Below, in pieces: positions 1-10,458 of a DNA stretch of 64,000 nucleotides. Position 1 is the first letter of the stretch. Each line of letters starts with the position of its first letter. The position numbers and the translations under genes are program-made. This DNA is from Sphingomonas glacialis (lineage in GTDB: Bacteria; Pseudomonadota; Alphaproteobacteria; Sphingomonadales; Sphingomonadaceae): the NCBI RefSeq assembly GCF_006439055.1, contig NZ_RCZC01000001.1, positions 620,001 to 684,000 on the forward strand, written 5' to 3'. Below the pieces are notes generated by a model, which was not told the DNA's origin, made no database searches, and saw nothing but the letters and a program-made list of their open reading frames with translations.

Positions 1-282
1 AGCCATGGCTGCGTCCGGCTCGAAAAGCCCGGTGACCTCGCGAAGCGGCTGCTCGACGCCACGCCCGAATGGCCCGCGGACACGATCGATGCGACGGTGT
101 CCGAAGGCAAGACGGTGCGCGCGAAGCTGGCGGCGCCCGTTGCGGTCTATCTGCTGTACTGGACGGCGTTTGCGACCGCGAACGGTCAGGTCAGTTTCCG
201 CAATGACCCCTATGCGTGGGACGGAGCGCTGGCGACCAAGATTGCGGCACGGTCCGCGCGGCAGGCGCTTGCGGCGCGCTGA
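1..282 (+). CDS. L,D-transpeptidase, C-terminal part (cut by window edge)
   Basis: Only the end of this gene is in the window; it is open from base 1 to the TGA at 280-282. The first residues read SHGCVRLEKP, which is the YkuD catalytic motif carrying the nucleophilic cysteine. The downstream stretch APVAVYLLYWTAF is the usual end of the large alphaproteobacterial YkuD proteins. Enzymes of this family make 3-3 crosslinks in peptidoglycan or attach proteins to it, in the periplasm. The N-terminal half, including any signal peptide and peptidoglycan-binding domain, lies outside the window. The lipoprotein gene follows after 13 bases and could be cotranscribed. Confidence 0.85.
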   Translation, partial: SHGCVRLEKPGDLAKRLLDATPEWPADTIDATVSEGKTVRAKLAAPVAVYLLYWTAFATANGQVSFRNDPYAWDGALATKIAARSARQALAAR

Positions 283-295
283 GGAGATGACGACG

Positions 296-643
296 ATGAC
301 CTACAAATTCCCGCTCGCCTTCACGGCGCTGCTGCTGATCGCCGGCCTCGGCGCTTGCTCGCAATCGAGCGAGGCGCCGTCGCACGGCGACAACTATTTC
401 GATACGCGCACCGAACCGACCGACGAAGTCACGCCGGTGGCGCCAGAGACCCGCGCGCCCGACCCCGAACCGACCCCGACCGCCGATACCAACACGACGG
501 CTGCGGTGCCGGAAAAGGCGCCCGCGGCGGCGCCAGACGAACAGTTGATGGACGACGCCTCCGCCACCGGCATGACGGCACGCACGACGCGCGGCGATCA
601 GACAAACCAGGCCGCTCCGGCTGAGCAGACCGAGAACAACTAG
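296..643 (+). CDS. Small Pro/Thr/Ala-rich lipoprotein
   Basis: The product is 115 residues. It has a lipoprotein signal peptide with a hydrophobic core (LAFTALLLIAGL) and a lipobox LGAC, so Cys21 should be lipidated. The mature part is low-complexity, acidic and rich in Pro, Thr and Ala, which suggests a flexible periplasmic linker and not an enzyme. ATG 296 is preferred over ATG 287 because the GAGGAG at 281-286 abuts 287 but is 9 bases from 296. The gene sits 13 bases after the L,D-transpeptidase, so an envelope role is plausible. I do not recognise a named family. Confidence 0.65.
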   Translation: MTYKFPLAFTALLLIAGLGACSQSSEAPSHGDNYFDTRTEPTDEVTPVAPETRAPDPEPTPTADTNTTAAVPEKAPAAAPDEQLMDDASATGMTARTTRGDQTNQAAPAEQTENN

Positions 644-1060
644 CACGGGTGGCGATGTGCCGATCAGCTGAACTGGGGGACTGAACCTCACTATAGGGCG
701 GCGGGCCAGTCACCAAACGTCATCCGCGGCGCCTGCCGGGCTTCCGCCAGCGACCGATTATGCTAGGGTTGGTGCGATCGAAGTCGCCAATGACGGCAGA
801 GACAATCACGCCGCGATCGACGGGCATGGCGGCACTTCGTCGGTCGGTGCGCAGTCCCCGGTCGGCCGCCCGGCGGCCTTGGTCTACGCGTCCGAACGGT
901 CGCAGCCCGCGATTCTGGCCGGCGTGCGCTCGGGCCCTGGATCATCGATCGCTGGCGCCCACATCCCGGTCGCGTGCTCGACCTGAGCGCGAGCATAATA
1001 CTGAAAACGGGCGACTCCAGGCGTGCCGGCCCGTGTCGCCCCCCCGCACGCGGAGCCACG
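644..1060. other. Intergenic region, no gene recognised
   Basis: These 417 bases separate convergent genes. Open frames here have no recognisable protein and clash in composition with neighbours. A perfect 16-base palindrome at 1058-1073 overlaps the antiporter stop codon; it could form a short hairpin but has no U-tract. Confidence 0.4.
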
Positions 1061-2695
1061 CTACCGGTAGCGTACCTCGAGCAGGTCCAGCTCGCGCACC
1101 AGTCTGGCCGCAAGCTCGCTGCCTAGGCCGCGCTCGCGGGCGATCGCCATGATCTCCGCACGCTCGGCGCGGACCGCGGCAAGTCGAAGCTCGCGCTCGA
1201 TCCCTTCGTTCGCGCGCGCCACCTGGCTGGCGTCGCTACCCGCGCTGAGGCCCTCGATCCGCTCGCGATAGCCGTCCATGATGCGCGCGCCGGCAGCGGC
1301 GTAGACGTCCGCGTCGTTGCGTCCTTCGGCAAGCGCATGCTGCACGCGCTCGATCGTCTTGATCGCGGCTTCCGCGGCGGCGACGCGCGCCATGTCCTCC
1401 GCGGCCTGTTGCGAAGGCTCGGGCGGCATGGTCAGTCCCCGCAGCAGGAGCGGCAGGCCGATGCTCGCCAGGACGAGCGAGCTCAGGATGACGCCGGTCG
1501 CCAGAAAGATCGCGAGCTCGCGTCCCGGGAAGGGCGTACCGTTGCCCATCACCATCGGCAGCGTCAGCACGCCCGCGAGCGTGATCGCACCGCGCACCCC
1601 GGCGAACGACATGGCGGCGACCAGCCGCCACGGTGGGCTCGAGCCAGTCTCGCGTCCCGGCGCGCGGCGGAGCAGCGTGATCCGGAACGACACCCACACC
1701 CAGCCGAAGCGCAACGCGGCAAGCCCCGCCATGATCGCCGCGACGTACAGGGCCAGCCACCACGGACTGGCATGGCCGGTCAGCGCGACGGTCTGGTCGA
1801 GCCCCGACAGGATCTCGGGCAATTGCTCGCCGAGCAGCACGAAGATCATGCCGTTGGCCGCGAACTGGATCGTGTCCCACACCGAGTTGCGCCGCATCCG
1901 CGTGACCGCCAGCGCTTGCCGAGAAATCTCGGCGAAGCTCATCGTCACGCCCGCCGCGACCGCCGCGAGGATGCCCGACGCATGGACATGCTCGGCGATC
2001 AGATAGGCGCCGAACGGGATCAGCACGCTGATCAGGATCTGCGAGCCCGTCTCCTCGCCGAAGCGCCGCGACACCCACGCCTTGGTGCGCGTCACCGCGA
2101 GCGTCAGCGCGACGCCGACGAAGATCCCCGCCCCCGCCATCCAGAGGAAGTTCAACGCCGCCCCGGTCGCCGAGAAGCTGCCCGTCAGCGCCGCCGCGAT
2201 CGCGACGCGCAGGCACACCAGGCCCGATGCGTCGTTGAGCAGCGACTCGCCTTCGAGAATGTGCATCATCCGCTTGGGGATCGGCACGCGCGCGGCGATC
2301 GCCGACACCGCGATCGGGTCGGTCGGCGAGATGACCGCCGCCAGCGCGAAGGCGACGGCAAGCGGCATCGCCGGAATCATCCAGTGGATCAGGAACCCCA
2401 TGCCGACAACGGTCAGCAGGACCAGGCCCAGCGCCAACTCGAAGACGGTCGACAGATCCTTGAACAGCGCGTCCTTGGGGATGCGCCAGCCATCGAGAAA
2501 CAGCAGCGGCGGCAGGAACAGCAGCATGAACAGCTCGGGATCGAGCGCGACGCGCAAATGCGTGGCGAGCCCCACGACGAACCCCAGCGCGATCTGCACC
2601 AGCGGCGTCGGCACCGCCACCGGCAGCATCCGCGAGACGGCGCCACTGACGACGACCGCCAGCAACAAGACCAACACAATCGATACGGATTCCAA
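1061..2695 (-). CDS. Na+/H+ antiporter, CPA1 (NhaP-like) family
   Basis: The product is 544 residues with about a dozen hydrophobic segments in the first 400 residues and a hydrophilic, charged cytoplasmic tail after about 415. Family motifs are visible: SPTDPIAV at about 123-130 and EGESLLNDASGL at about 148-159, whose Asn-Asp pair is the ion-binding site of CPA1 exchangers. It should exchange Na+ (or K+) for protons at the inner membrane for pH and salt homeostasis. The start is a TTG at 2693-2695, supported by AGGAG about 9 bases upstream; no better ATG lies in frame. Length and topology match the bacterial Na+/H+ antiporter family (TIGR00831-like). Confidence 0.9.
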   Translation of the reverse strand: MESVSIVLVLLLAVVVSGAVSRMLPVAVPTPLVQIALGFVVGLATHLRVALDPELFMLLFLPPLLFLDGWRIPKDALFKDLSTVFELALGLVLLTVVGMGFLIHWMIPAMPLAVAFALAAVISPTDPIAVSAIAARVPIPKRMMHILEGESLLNDASGLVCLRVAIAAALTGSFSATGAALNFLWMAGAGIFVGVALTLAVTRTKAWVSRRFGEETGSQILISVLIPFGAYLIAEHVHASGILAAVAAGVTMSFAEISRQALAVTRMRRNSVWDTIQFAANGMIFVLLGEQLPEILSGLDQTVALTGHASPWWLALYVAAIMAGLAALRFGWVWVSFRITLLRRAPGRETGSSPPWRLVAAMSFAGVRGAITLAGVLTLPMVMGNGTPFPGRELAIFLATGVILSSLVLASIGLPLLLRGLTMPPEPSQQAAEDMARVAAAEAAIKTIERVQHALAEGRNDADVYAAAGARIMDGYRERIEGLSAGSDASQVARANEGIERELRLAAVRAERAEIMAIARERGLGSELAARLVRELDLLEVRYR

Positions 2696-3062
2696 GCCTG
2701 CGCTCCTGTATGGCCCACCGCCACGGCAGGGCGTGTAGCACGTCCTTTGCTCTTAGGCCGAGACGGGTTGGCGGGCATATTGGGGACGCCCGACTAGCGG
2801 ATCATGCTGGCAAAGTCGCCACCTCCAGGTCGAGTGAGCCTTGCGCACGTTCCTCGCTGGAGAATTTGAAAAGCGAACCATTCCCTAATTCCCGCCCCCT
2901 CCGGGGCGCCGGTCAAAAGGACCTCAGTGGCAGCGACGCCGCACATTCCGCCGCTCAGACGATCTTTGGCGCCTCCCGACTACAGCCGCGTGTTCATCGC
3001 GCGCCCGCTGGGAGGTCAGCGCACAGGAGCGGACCGCCATCCACATCGACTATGCGGCCGGT
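2696..3062. other. Intergenic region, no gene recognised
   Basis: This 367-base stretch lies between the antiporter start and the actP stop. It should hold the antiporter promoter; I see no RNA gene, repeat or conserved protein in it. Confidence 0.4.
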
Positions 3063-4766
3063 TCAATGGGCAACCGAGTCATGGACGCCGATCCCCGTTT
3101 CGGAGCGCAGTCGCTGGCTTGCATATCCCGCTTTGTCGATCGCCGCGCGGGGGGATCGGTCGAGCATCGAGATCAGCCAGATCGCCGCGAACCCGGCCGG
3201 CACCGAGAACAGCGCCGGGGAGCTGTACGGGAATATGGCATGTGCGAAGCCGAACACCGCCACCCAGATGACGGGCGACAGCACGGTCAGGCCAAAGGCC
3301 GCCAGCAGCCCGATCGCGCCGCCCCAGGCCGCGCCGTTGGTGGTGCAGCCCTTCCACAGCAACGACATCACCAGCACCGGGAAATTGCCCGACGCGGCAA
3401 GCGCGAAGGCAAGGCTGACCATGAAAGCGACATTCTGCTTCTCGAACACCACGCCGAGGATGATCGCCGATATGCCGAGCAGGATCGTGGTGATCCGCGA
3501 CACGCGGAGCTCCTTGATCGGATCGGCGGCGCCTTTGCGGATCACGCTTGCATAGATGTCGTGCGAGATCGCGGACGCCGCGGAGAGCGTCAGCCCCGCG
3601 ACGACGGCGAGGATCGTCGCGAACGCCACCGCCGAGATGAAGCCCAGGAACAAATTGCCGCCGATCGCATGCGCCAGATGCATCACCGCCATGTTGTTGC
3701 CGCCGCGCAACGCGCCGCCCACGCCGACATAATCTGGGTTGAACGAGATCATCACGATCGCGCCGAAGCCGAGGATAAAGGTCAAGGCGTAGAAATAGCC
3801 GATCCACACCGTCGCCCACATGATCGATTTCCGCGCCTCGCGCGCATCCGGGACGGTGAAGAAGCGCATCAGGATATGCGGCAGACCGGCCGTGCCGAGC
3901 ATCAGTGCAAAACCGAACGACAGCGCCGAGATCGGATCCTTGATGAACCCGCCAGGCCCCATGATCGCACGGCCCTTCGCGGCGGCATCGCTGGGCGAGA
4001 GACCGCTTTCGAGCGCCAGCCTGGTCTTCACCGCGACGGCCCGCGCGAACAGTGTTTCGAACGAGAAACCGACATGCAGCATTACGCCCAGCACCAGGAA
4101 AGTGGCGCCGCACAGGAGCATCACCGCCTTGATGATCTGCACCCACGACGTCGCGCGCATGCCGCCGAACAGGACGTAGATCATCATCAACCCGCCGACG
4201 ACGGTGATCGCATAGAGATACGGAAGGCCGAACAGCAGCTGGACGAGTTGCCCCGCCCCGACCATCTGCGCGATCAGATAGAAAGAGACGACGAGCAGCG
4301 TGCTGACCGCCGCAAAGCTGCGGACCGGCCCTTGCAGGAAGCGATAGGACGCGACGTCGGCGAAGGTGAACTGGCCGAGGTTCCGCAATTTCTCGGCAAC
4401 GAGAAACAGCACGATCGGCCACCCTACCAAGAATCCGATCGCGTAGATCAATCCGTCATAGCCGTCGTTGAAGATCTGCGAGGTGATGCCGAGGAAAGAG
4501 GCGGCCGAGCAATAGTCCCCCGCCATCGCGAGACCATTCTGAAACCCGGTGATGCCGCCGCCGGTATAGAAATCCGAGACGGTTCGCGTTCGTCGGGCGG
4601 CCGCTCCGGTGATGAACAGCGTGATCGCGACGAACCCCGCGAACATCAGGATCGCGGTCCAGTTTGTCGGCTGACGCTGGATCGCGCCGGCAATCGCCGC
4701 ATTCGCTCCGGTCGCCCAGCCGAGCAGAGCAAGGAGGCCGGCGGTCTGCCAGAGGCTGCGCGTCAC
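3063..4766 (-). CDS. actP: Cation/acetate symporter
   Basis: The product is 567 residues, the usual size of ActP in the sodium:solute symporter (SSS) family. It has an N-terminal signal-like segment, then 13 or so membrane spans. Typical SSS stretches are present, such as [20 protein letters not shown] near residue 65 and [13 protein letters not shown]. It imports acetate and related short-chain acids with Na+. The gene start overlaps the end of the upstream DUF485 gene by 4 bases (ATGA), the standard yjcH-actP arrangement, so translation is likely coupled. No acs gene is in the window. Confidence 0.93.
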   Translation of the reverse strand: MTRSLWQTAGLLALLGWATGANAAIAGAIQRQPTNWTAILMFAGFVAITLFITGAAARRTRTVSDFYTGGGITGFQNGLAMAGDYCSAASFLGITSQIFNDGYDGLIYAIGFLVGWPIVLFLVAEKLRNLGQFTFADVASYRFLQGPVRSFAAVSTLLVVSFYLIAQMVGAGQLVQLLFGLPYLYAITVVGGLMMIYVLFGGMRATSWVQIIKAVMLLCGATFLVLGVMLHVGFSFETLFARAVAVKTRLALESGLSPSDAAAKGRAIMGPGGFIKDPISALSFGFALMLGTAGLPHILMRFFTVPDAREARKSIMWATVWIGYFYALTFILGFGAIVMISFNPDYVGVGGALRGGNNMAVMHLAHAIGGNLFLGFISAVAFATILAVVAGLTLSAASAISHDIYASVIRKGAADPIKELRVSRITTILLGISAIILGVVFEKQNVAFMVSLAFALAASGNFPVLVMSLLWKGCTTNGAAWGGAIGLLAAFGLTVLSPVIWVAVFGFAHAIFPYSSPALFSVPAGFAAIWLISMLDRSPRAAIDKAGYASQRLRSETGIGVHDSVAH

Positions 4767-5089
4767 GCGCGCGTGCTCGCGAGCAGTTCGGCAAGCCGTG
4801 CATCATATTCGCCGTTCGCGCGCCGGACATAGACCGCGCAGATCGCGACCGTCCCGAGCAGCATCGCCGCGCCGAGGATCACCGCAAGGCTGATCGTGCC
4901 ACCGCCGATCGGCTGCGCCATCAGCGGCTTGTCGAAGGCGACGAGCGAAATGAAGCCGCTGTAGACGAGCACGGTGATCGCGGTCAGCGTCCACGAAAAG
5001 CGCTGGCGGTCGCGCACCAACGCGGCATAGCGGGGATCGGAAGCGATCCGCATTTCCACCGCGCTTACGGATTGGTCTGAAGTCTGCAT
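4763..5089 (-). CDS. yjcH: DUF485 membrane protein (YjcH)
   Basis: This is a 108-residue protein with two hydrophobic segments (about 33-52 and 65-90), the size and topology of the DUF485/YjcH family. It is the first gene of the yjcH-actP pair and ends inside the actP start. YjcH proteins accompany ActP in most proteobacteria; their exact role is not established, though an accessory role in acetate uptake is assumed. The N-terminal [22 protein letters not shown] segment is close to the family signature. Assignment rests on both sequence and context. Confidence 0.9.
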   Translation of the reverse strand: MQTSDQSVSAVEMRIASDPRYAALVRDRQRFSWTLTAITVLVYSGFISLVAFDKPLMAQPIGGGTISLAVILGAAMLLGTVAICAVYVRRANGEYDARLAELLASTRA

Positions 5090-5441
5090 TTCATATCATC
5101 GGCAAGGATGCAGCACTTGGCAACGCATCGCCGGCGTATCGACCAACAAAATGTCATGGCTATGCGCCGCCCCGTCTTTCGCTTCCCCACTTCAGGCATG
5201 CATTCATCCGATTTCTGCGGCAGCTACGCCCCGCCGTTTCCGCCCTTGAACGGCTCAGGCTTTTCCTCGGATAGCGAACATATGTTCAGCTCACTGCGTC
5301 AAAGCGCAGCCAGTTTTGGCGGCGCCCGACAATCGCAGAGGACAATACGCTAAGGTATTAGCAGCCTGAAAACGGGATTCACGTCATCCCCCGTACAGCG
5401 AATTCTCCCAAGCCCCGCTAGGGTCATCCCGCTTTTCCTGA
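5090..5441. other. Intergenic region, no gene recognised
   Basis: This 352-base stretch lies between the usher stop and the yjcH start. It should contain the yjcH-actP promoter. A small open frame on plus at 5108-5353 has no recognisable features and is not called. Confidence 0.4.
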
Positions 5442-8083
5442 TTATCGGGCGTGTGACGCCATGGCCAAGGCCGTGGCGCCCAAGGTGACGCGCGATGACG
5501 GCCGGTTGGCGGTGAGTTCCACGTCGGCCTCCGACACCGCGCTCGCGCCCGATAGGCGCAATCGGTACCGGCCATAGCGTATGCGCTCGAATATGAAGTA
5601 GCCGTCAAACTCGGACCGAACCTTGGCGATGACGGCCTCTTTTGAATCGACGAGTTCGACCAATTCGCCGGCCAATGCGCCGCCCGCCCCGGTCATCTTG
5701 CCTTCGATCGACCCCGTCCCGACGATGCCGAGTTCGACCGGCGTTGTCATCCCCGCGCGCGGCAGGACCATGACGCCGTCGGTCGCCGGAACGTCGAACG
5801 GATCGGCCAAACTCGCCGCGTCGACCGAGATCTTGACCGGCACCGCCGGATCAAGCGATCCGACGACGCGCGGGTCTGTCCGCGCCTTCTCCGCCGCGCG
5901 CAGCAGAACCGGCGTGCCATCGACCTGGATGCCGCCGGGCACCAACGCCTCGCCCGGCGCACGCTTGCCGTCGCCATCGTCGTCGCGAAACAGCGTGACG
6001 GCGAGGCCGCCCGACGCCGCCTGGGGCTTGGAGGTGATGCGCCCCACCCTGTCCCGGCGCCGAAGCTGGTCAGCACGTTGAAGCGCAGCGCGGCATGACC
6101 GCTCGTATCCATGTCGCCGCCCACCGTCAGCGCGAAGCGGCTGAAATCGCGCGTATACCCGCCGCTGATGCGCAGCGCGCGCGCATTCGGGGCGTAGGAC
6201 GCGGCGGCCTCGAGCGCGGAGGATCGCCCCGCGCTCCAGTTCGCCGCGACTTGCACGGTGGCGAGCGAAATCTTCGATGTGACCGCCCACTGCGCTTCCC
6301 CGCGCAGCCGCACGCCGCGAACGCGCGTGTTGAACAGCAGGCCGATGCTGCCCGCGCTGGCCGCTTGCCCATTGCGCGGCGACAGCATCTGCCAGCCCCC
6401 GGTCACGCTCGCCGAGAAACCCGCCATCGCCGCCGAGATTCGCGAATTGGCCTCGATCGCGGTGCCCCCGGTGGTGCGGATAGTGGCGAGGTCGAAATGG
6501 ACCGGCAGGATCAAGCCCGCCACCCGCGCCGGCTTGTCGACTGCAATGCGGATTCGCGAGGTGAGATCGGCGGACACCTGTTGCGACTGCAATCCTGCAT
6601 TGCGCAGGCCCTCGAGCGAGAAGCTCGCCCCAAGCGCATGGCCGAGCACACCGATCCTGGCGGCGGTCCCCCCGCCACGCGCATGCGCCACATCGATTTG
6701 CGCGAGCATCGGGCCGACGCCGCCGCGCAGCGTGCCGTCGACGAACACCGCCGGTCCATCCGTATCGCCCAACCGATGGACCGCCGCACCGCCGGAGAAG
6801 CCGCGGCCAAGCCCATGCTCGAACCCGACGTCTTGGCGCCAGCCCATCTGACGCGCGATACCGGCAACGGGCGCACCGAACTCGATGAGATCGCGCCCTT
6901 GCTGCACCGCATCGGCCCACCACCATGTCTGGCCGGGCGGGACGGCCTGCTGGGCGATGTTGTAGACCTTGGTCTCTCGCCGCACCTGACCCTGAGGGCC
7001 GTAGGATACGATCTCGAAAATGTTGGGCCCGAAGCGCAGCGCGATCTTGCGGAAGAGATAGCGCCCGTCCGAGCCCGCCTTCGCGGCGCCGATCAGTTCG
7101 GCGTTGCGATATAGCTCGACATCCCACCCCACCGGCACGGTGCCGGTGAAGTCGATCATGTCGAAATCGTTCGCGCGCTCGAGCGGGCGGTTGGTGAGCG
7201 CGGCGCCACGGCCGAAAGCGCCTTGCGCAACGAGTGGCGTGCTGAACCCGACAACGTCGCCCAGCGCCACTTGCGTCGCGCGCATGGGCGCGAGCAGCCC
7301 GCCATCGGGATCGGCGCGGTACAGTCGCACGCGGAGCGCATCGGGCTTGAGATCATGCGTCGAGACAAGCCGCATGTCGGTGGAGAAAAAAGCGAGCTCG
7401 CCCGCCGCGAAAATCTCGTAGCCCGGCGTCGTCTGTACCGAACGGGCGGACGAACGTTCCGCCGAGAGCCCGAAATTGACGTCGATCCAAGGCGCGCGCC
7501 ACGCGCGATACGGGAGCGAAATGCGCGGCAACGGCGTCGCCGGGCCAGCCGGCGCCTGCTGCAGCCGGCTGGCGAGCGCCGCGCGTCGGATCGCCGCCTC
7601 GATCGGCAGCGCACCCTTCGAGCTGACCCCGAGGACCGCGTTGGTGATGTCGACGTCGAAGTCGACGCCAAGCCATTTGCCGAGGTCGACCGCGCGCACG
7701 CACCAGCCCGACCGGCTGTCCCAGATCGTCTCGTAGGTCAGCGGGGCGCGTTGCCCACCGAATTCGGCCTGTCGCCGGGGGCGGTCGATCGCGATGCGGC
7801 GGCTTTCCTGGAACGCCCAGCCGCTCGCGGTGCCGGCCTTGGCATCGACACTGATCGCGATCTGCAGCGCGTCGATCGTGTCCTGCAGGTCAAGACACAC
7901 GCCCGCCTTGGTGTTGAACGCGCGCACGCTGCTGCCGACCGGCGCGCTGCCGAGCTGGACGCTGAACAACAAGGCATCGTCAGGATCGGTCTTCAGCTGC
8001 GCATCCGCGGCCGGCGCTGCGATCGCCCCGAGTACGAGCAGCAGCGCGGCGGCGAAGGCGCGAAGCTGGACCCGGTACGACAC
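5442..8083 (-). pseudogene. Fimbrial usher-like outer membrane protein, frameshifted
   Basis: Two overlapping minus-strand frames together encode one protein. Codons from 8083 to about 6045 give the N-terminal part: a signal peptide, a domain with FSVQLGSAPV, and long beta-rich stretches. The C-terminal part continues in another frame from about 6041 to the stop at 5442-5444, beginning GRITSKPQAASGG and including a Ca-binding-like segment FRDDDGDGKRAPGE. The break falls at a run of four C (four G on the coding strand) at 6042-6045. Restoring one G gives a single protein of about 880 residues, the usual usher size. The start is GTG. Its place directly after a PapD-like chaperone supports an usher role in pilus assembly across the outer membrane. 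It could be a true mutation, phase variation, or a sequencing error. Confidence 0.7.
6042..6045 (-). other. Frameshift site in usher-like gene
   Basis: A run of four C on plus (GGGG on the coding strand) marks where the reading frame changes. The total length 5442-8083 is one base short of a multiple of three, consistent with loss of one G. Upstream of the site one frame looks coding; downstream the other does. Confidence 0.7.
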
Positions 8084-8112
8084 GAAAACGCCGCGCGGCC
8101 GTCAGCCCCGGA

Positions 8113-8937
8113 TCACGCGCCCCGCGCGACCTTGGCCTCGACCACCGCGCCCCCGCCCGCGGGATCGGTCTCGGTGAAGCGCACCACCAGTGGCCCGGCC
8201 GGCAGCTTGTCGCGCGCGATCGTCACCGACACGTCGCGGCTCGCGACCTCGGTATAGGCGGCGAGCCCCTTCACGGTCGAAATCGGCGTGCTGGAACCCT
8301 GCGCCAGGACGTCGAGCGTGCCATAAACCGAGCGGTTGCCGCTGCGCTGGAGCGTGACGGTCACACGCGCGCCATCGGCGACCGGCGTCAGATGCGCATT
8401 GGCGAGCACCGCCTTGCCCTCGATCGCACCGATGCGGACGATCACCGGGATCGCGATGCCGTAGATCGGCGTCAGCGCGATCGACATGCCTTGCGGCTGG
8501 CCCGGCTTGGGCGCGTCGGGCGCAGGCGCATCGATCGTCGCTGCGTCGGGCACCGCGCGGAACAGCAGATGCGCGCGATATTCGCCCGGCGCGAGCGACG
8601 GCGGCGCGCGCACGCCGATCCGCACCGTCTGCGGCTGCTGCGGCGCCAGCGTGATCTTGCGCGGTGCGTAATTGATGATGTCGAGCGCGGCGGCATCGGA
8701 CGGCGTCGCGAGCGCCTCGTCGAGCGGGTTGATCTGCCCGGTCGCGTCCATCCGGCGCAGCACGAGCGAAATGCGGTAGGTGGTGGTCTTGTCGCCGGTG
8801 TTGCTGACCATCACTTCGCCGCCCGAATTGCCATCGAGTACGATGCGCGTCGGCGCGACCAGCAGGTCGCTGGCGATCACGGGCTGCGCGATCGAGAAAA
8901 GCACCGCGGCGGCGATCGCCGCAAGATTCCTGAGCAT
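8113..8937 (-). CDS. PapD-like periplasmic pilus chaperone
   Basis: The product is 274 residues with a signal peptide ending near ALA/IAS at residue 22-23. The mature start LLVAPTRIVLDGNSGGEVMVSNTGD is the classic first strand of a fimbrial chaperone, followed by an Arg-rich strand (TTYRISLVLRRMD) and the ITLAPQQPQTVRIGVR segment that donates the G1 strand to subunits. It should fold and cap the DUF4402 subunits encoded upstream and hand them to the usher encoded 29 bases downstream. It belongs to the FimC/PapD superfamily (COG3121), in the divergent form found with DUF4402 proteins. A Pro-rich insertion near residues 135-148 is unusual. Confidence 0.85.
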   Translation of the reverse strand: MLRNLAAIAAAVLFSIAQPVIASDLLVAPTRIVLDGNSGGEVMVSNTGDKTTTYRISLVLRRMDATGQINPLDEALATPSDAAALDIINYAPRKITLAPQQPQTVRIGVRAPPSLAPGEYRAHLLFRAVPDAATIDAPAPDAPKPGQPQGMSIALTPIYGIAIPVIVRIGAIEGKAVLANAHLTPVADGARVTVTLQRSGNRSVYGTLDVLAQGSSTPISTVKGLAAYTEVASRDVSVTIARDKLPAGPLVVRFTETDPAGGGAVVEAKVARGA

Positions 8938-9046
8938 GTCTTTTCAAGCCTCACACTGGACGAAGCGCCGAGGAACGGGGCTTCTCATCGGGTGCGAGGC
9001 GTAGCGCTGATGGCGCTGAGAGATGGCAAATGCGCGTTAAGTAGTT

Positions 9047-9535
9047 TTACTGATACTCGACGATCACGTCGAACGTGCCGCTATAGCTCCCCTCGACCAA
9101 GGCGCCCGACGCGGTCAGCGTCCCCCCCATGGTGAACGGGTTCTTCGCATTGCCCGGGCGCAGCACCATCGTGCGGTCCGATGGTGTGAACACGGCCCGC
9201 AGCCTGTGCCCCTTCCCGTCGTCGAGCATAGCGGGGGAGACGATGATCGAGACGATCTCGTCCTTCGCCCCGGTGATCGCAAATGCGCCCGCGCTTTGCC
9301 CACCAAGGCATTGCAGCCCGCCCGAGCACGACAAAGCGCCGTTCGGGCTGACCGTGATTTGCCCACCATTGCCCCCCAATGCGAGCGTGCCGAAATCGAT
9401 TTCGCGCAGCATCTCGACGCTTGGCGCACCATGCGGGTTCGATGCTAGCGCGGGGGCTCCCCACAGCAGACACGCGAAGGCGGTCAGCCACACGCCGCGG
9501 CGGACCGGGAAGGGAGAGTGTGCGAGGTTTCGCAT
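9047..9535 (-). CDS. DUF4402 pilin-like subunit 5
   Basis: This is a secreted DUF4402 protein of about 162 residues. It has a signal peptide (WLTAFACLLWGAPALA) and a beta-sandwich core with EIDFGTLALGG, a Cys pair flanking SGGLQ, and the terminal strand YSGTFDVIVEYQ. All five subunits of this locus end in a strand of this type with terminal Tyr-Gln. ATG 9535 gives a normal signal peptide; a GTG at 9577 would add 14 basic residues and is less likely. It is the last subunit gene before the chaperone and the most divergent from subunits 2 and 4, so it may be a tip or anchor subunit. That role is inference. Confidence 0.75.
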   Translation of the reverse strand: MRNLAHSPFPVRRGVWLTAFACLLWGAPALASNPHGAPSVEMLREIDFGTLALGGNGGQITVSPNGALSCSGGLQCLGGQSAGAFAITGAKDEIVSIIVSPAMLDDGKGHRLRAVFTPSDRTMVLRPGNAKNPFTMGGTLTASGALVEGSYSGTFDVIVEYQ

Positions 9536-9617
9536 GGCGGATTGGCCACCGCGCCCCCGGCCGCGCCGGGCCACCACTCGAGCGGCGGCCCCGGCGCAAT
9601 CGGGGAGGTCGGTCGGC

Positions 9618-10115
9618 TTACTGATAGTTGACCGAGACCGAATATTGGCCGGTATAGGTGCCGTCCGCCTGGCTCGCGCCGACGTTCAGCGTACCTGCGA
9701 CCTTGAAGTCGCCAGCGCCACCGGTCAGCGTCAACGCCGTGGTCGAGGTCGCCAGATTGACCGTCATCGAGTGCGAGGCACCGTCCGACAGCGTTGCCGT
9801 CGCGCTGTCGAGGCTGACACTGACGACTTCGCCGGTGGTGCCGACGACATGGAAGCCGCCCGAGGTCGCGGTGTCGTAACAGCCAAGGCCAGAACCGCAC
9901 GTGCGTGCCCCGCTTTCGGCGACGGCTACGGTCGATGCGCTTGCCGACGGGAGAATCTTGCCGAAATACAGGTCGGAGGATTTGGTCACGGTGATCGCGC
10001 GGAGGATTTTTACGCTCGCAGTACCGTTACCCGCTGCGGCGTACGCGGGCGACACCGTCGCAACCGCCAGGATTGCGCCAATTGCGCCGATCGTCTTTTT
10101 CGAAAGAAGGATCAT
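9618..10115 (-). CDS. DUF4402 pilin-like subunit 4
   Basis: The product is 165 residues: signal peptide ending SPAYA, then a DUF4402 beta-sandwich with SVKILRAITVTKSSDLYFGK, a Cys pair in RTCGSGLGCYD, and the terminal strand GQYSVSVNYQ. It aligns without gaps to subunit 2 and most positions are identical, so the two are recent duplicates. ATG 10115 (MILLSKK) is chosen because the same leader, CATGTTCTGGGGCAAGATC, precedes the equivalent start of subunit 2. DUF4402 proteins resemble CS1/spore-coat-U type pilins; with the adjacent chaperone and usher, this is probably a structural pilus subunit exported to the surface. Confidence 0.82.
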   Translation of the reverse strand: MILLSKKTIGAIGAILAVATVSPAYAAAGNGTASVKILRAITVTKSSDLYFGKILPSASASTVAVAESGARTCGSGLGCYDTATSGGFHVVGTTGEVVSVSLDSATATLSDGASHSMTVNLATSTTALTLTGGAGDFKVAGTLNVGASQADGTYTGQYSVSVNYQ

Positions 10116-10458
10116 GATCTTGCCCCAGAACATGCCGACCGTCATTGGCCGGTGTCGGAGCTATGAGCGGGCAAGCGCAAAAAAATGGTTGCCGCACGTG
10201 GTAACCCGTCCGTTAAGCATCCTAACGGGTCCGCATCGCACATCTCTGTCGCGGCGCGCAGCGGCGGTCTCTGGGGCTGGACCGCCGGCGCTGCGCCACA
10301 TGAAGCGCGCTTTAAGCGCCGCTACGTACTAATCCCTACACGCGAAGTCTTACCGAGAGATTAAAGCGCCCGCCCCAGGGCTCGGCGCCGCATGGCCATG
10401 CAACGCGGGGACGCGCAAGCCGCGTCTCGGCGCGCGCGGAGGTCCTGGCAAAATCGGG
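10116..10458. other. Leader and spacer between pilin genes
   Basis: This 343-base gap holds the leader hairpin of subunit 4 (10135-10152). The remainder, down to the subunit 3 stop, has no gene I can support. It may contain an internal promoter for the downstream pilin, chaperone and usher genes. Confidence 0.4.
10135..10152 (-). promoter_or_regulatory. Conserved hairpin in leader of pilin subunit 4
   Basis: On the coding strand CCGGCC-N6-GGTCGG can form a 6-bp hairpin about 20 bases upstream of the start. The same hairpin with different bases (CCGGTC-N6-GACCGG) stands at the same place before subunit 2, so pairing is kept while sequence varies. Confidence 0.4.

Noticed and set aside
687..698. 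CTCACTATAGGG resembles the 3' half of a T7 promoter
   Set aside because: The upstream half (TAATACGA) does not match, and no phage-type polymerase or phage gene is nearby; likely chance.
1337..2797. Long plus-strand open frames opposite the antiporter
   Set aside because: Arg/His-rich translation typical of the antisense of GC-rich coding DNA; the antiporter on minus has clear family motifs.
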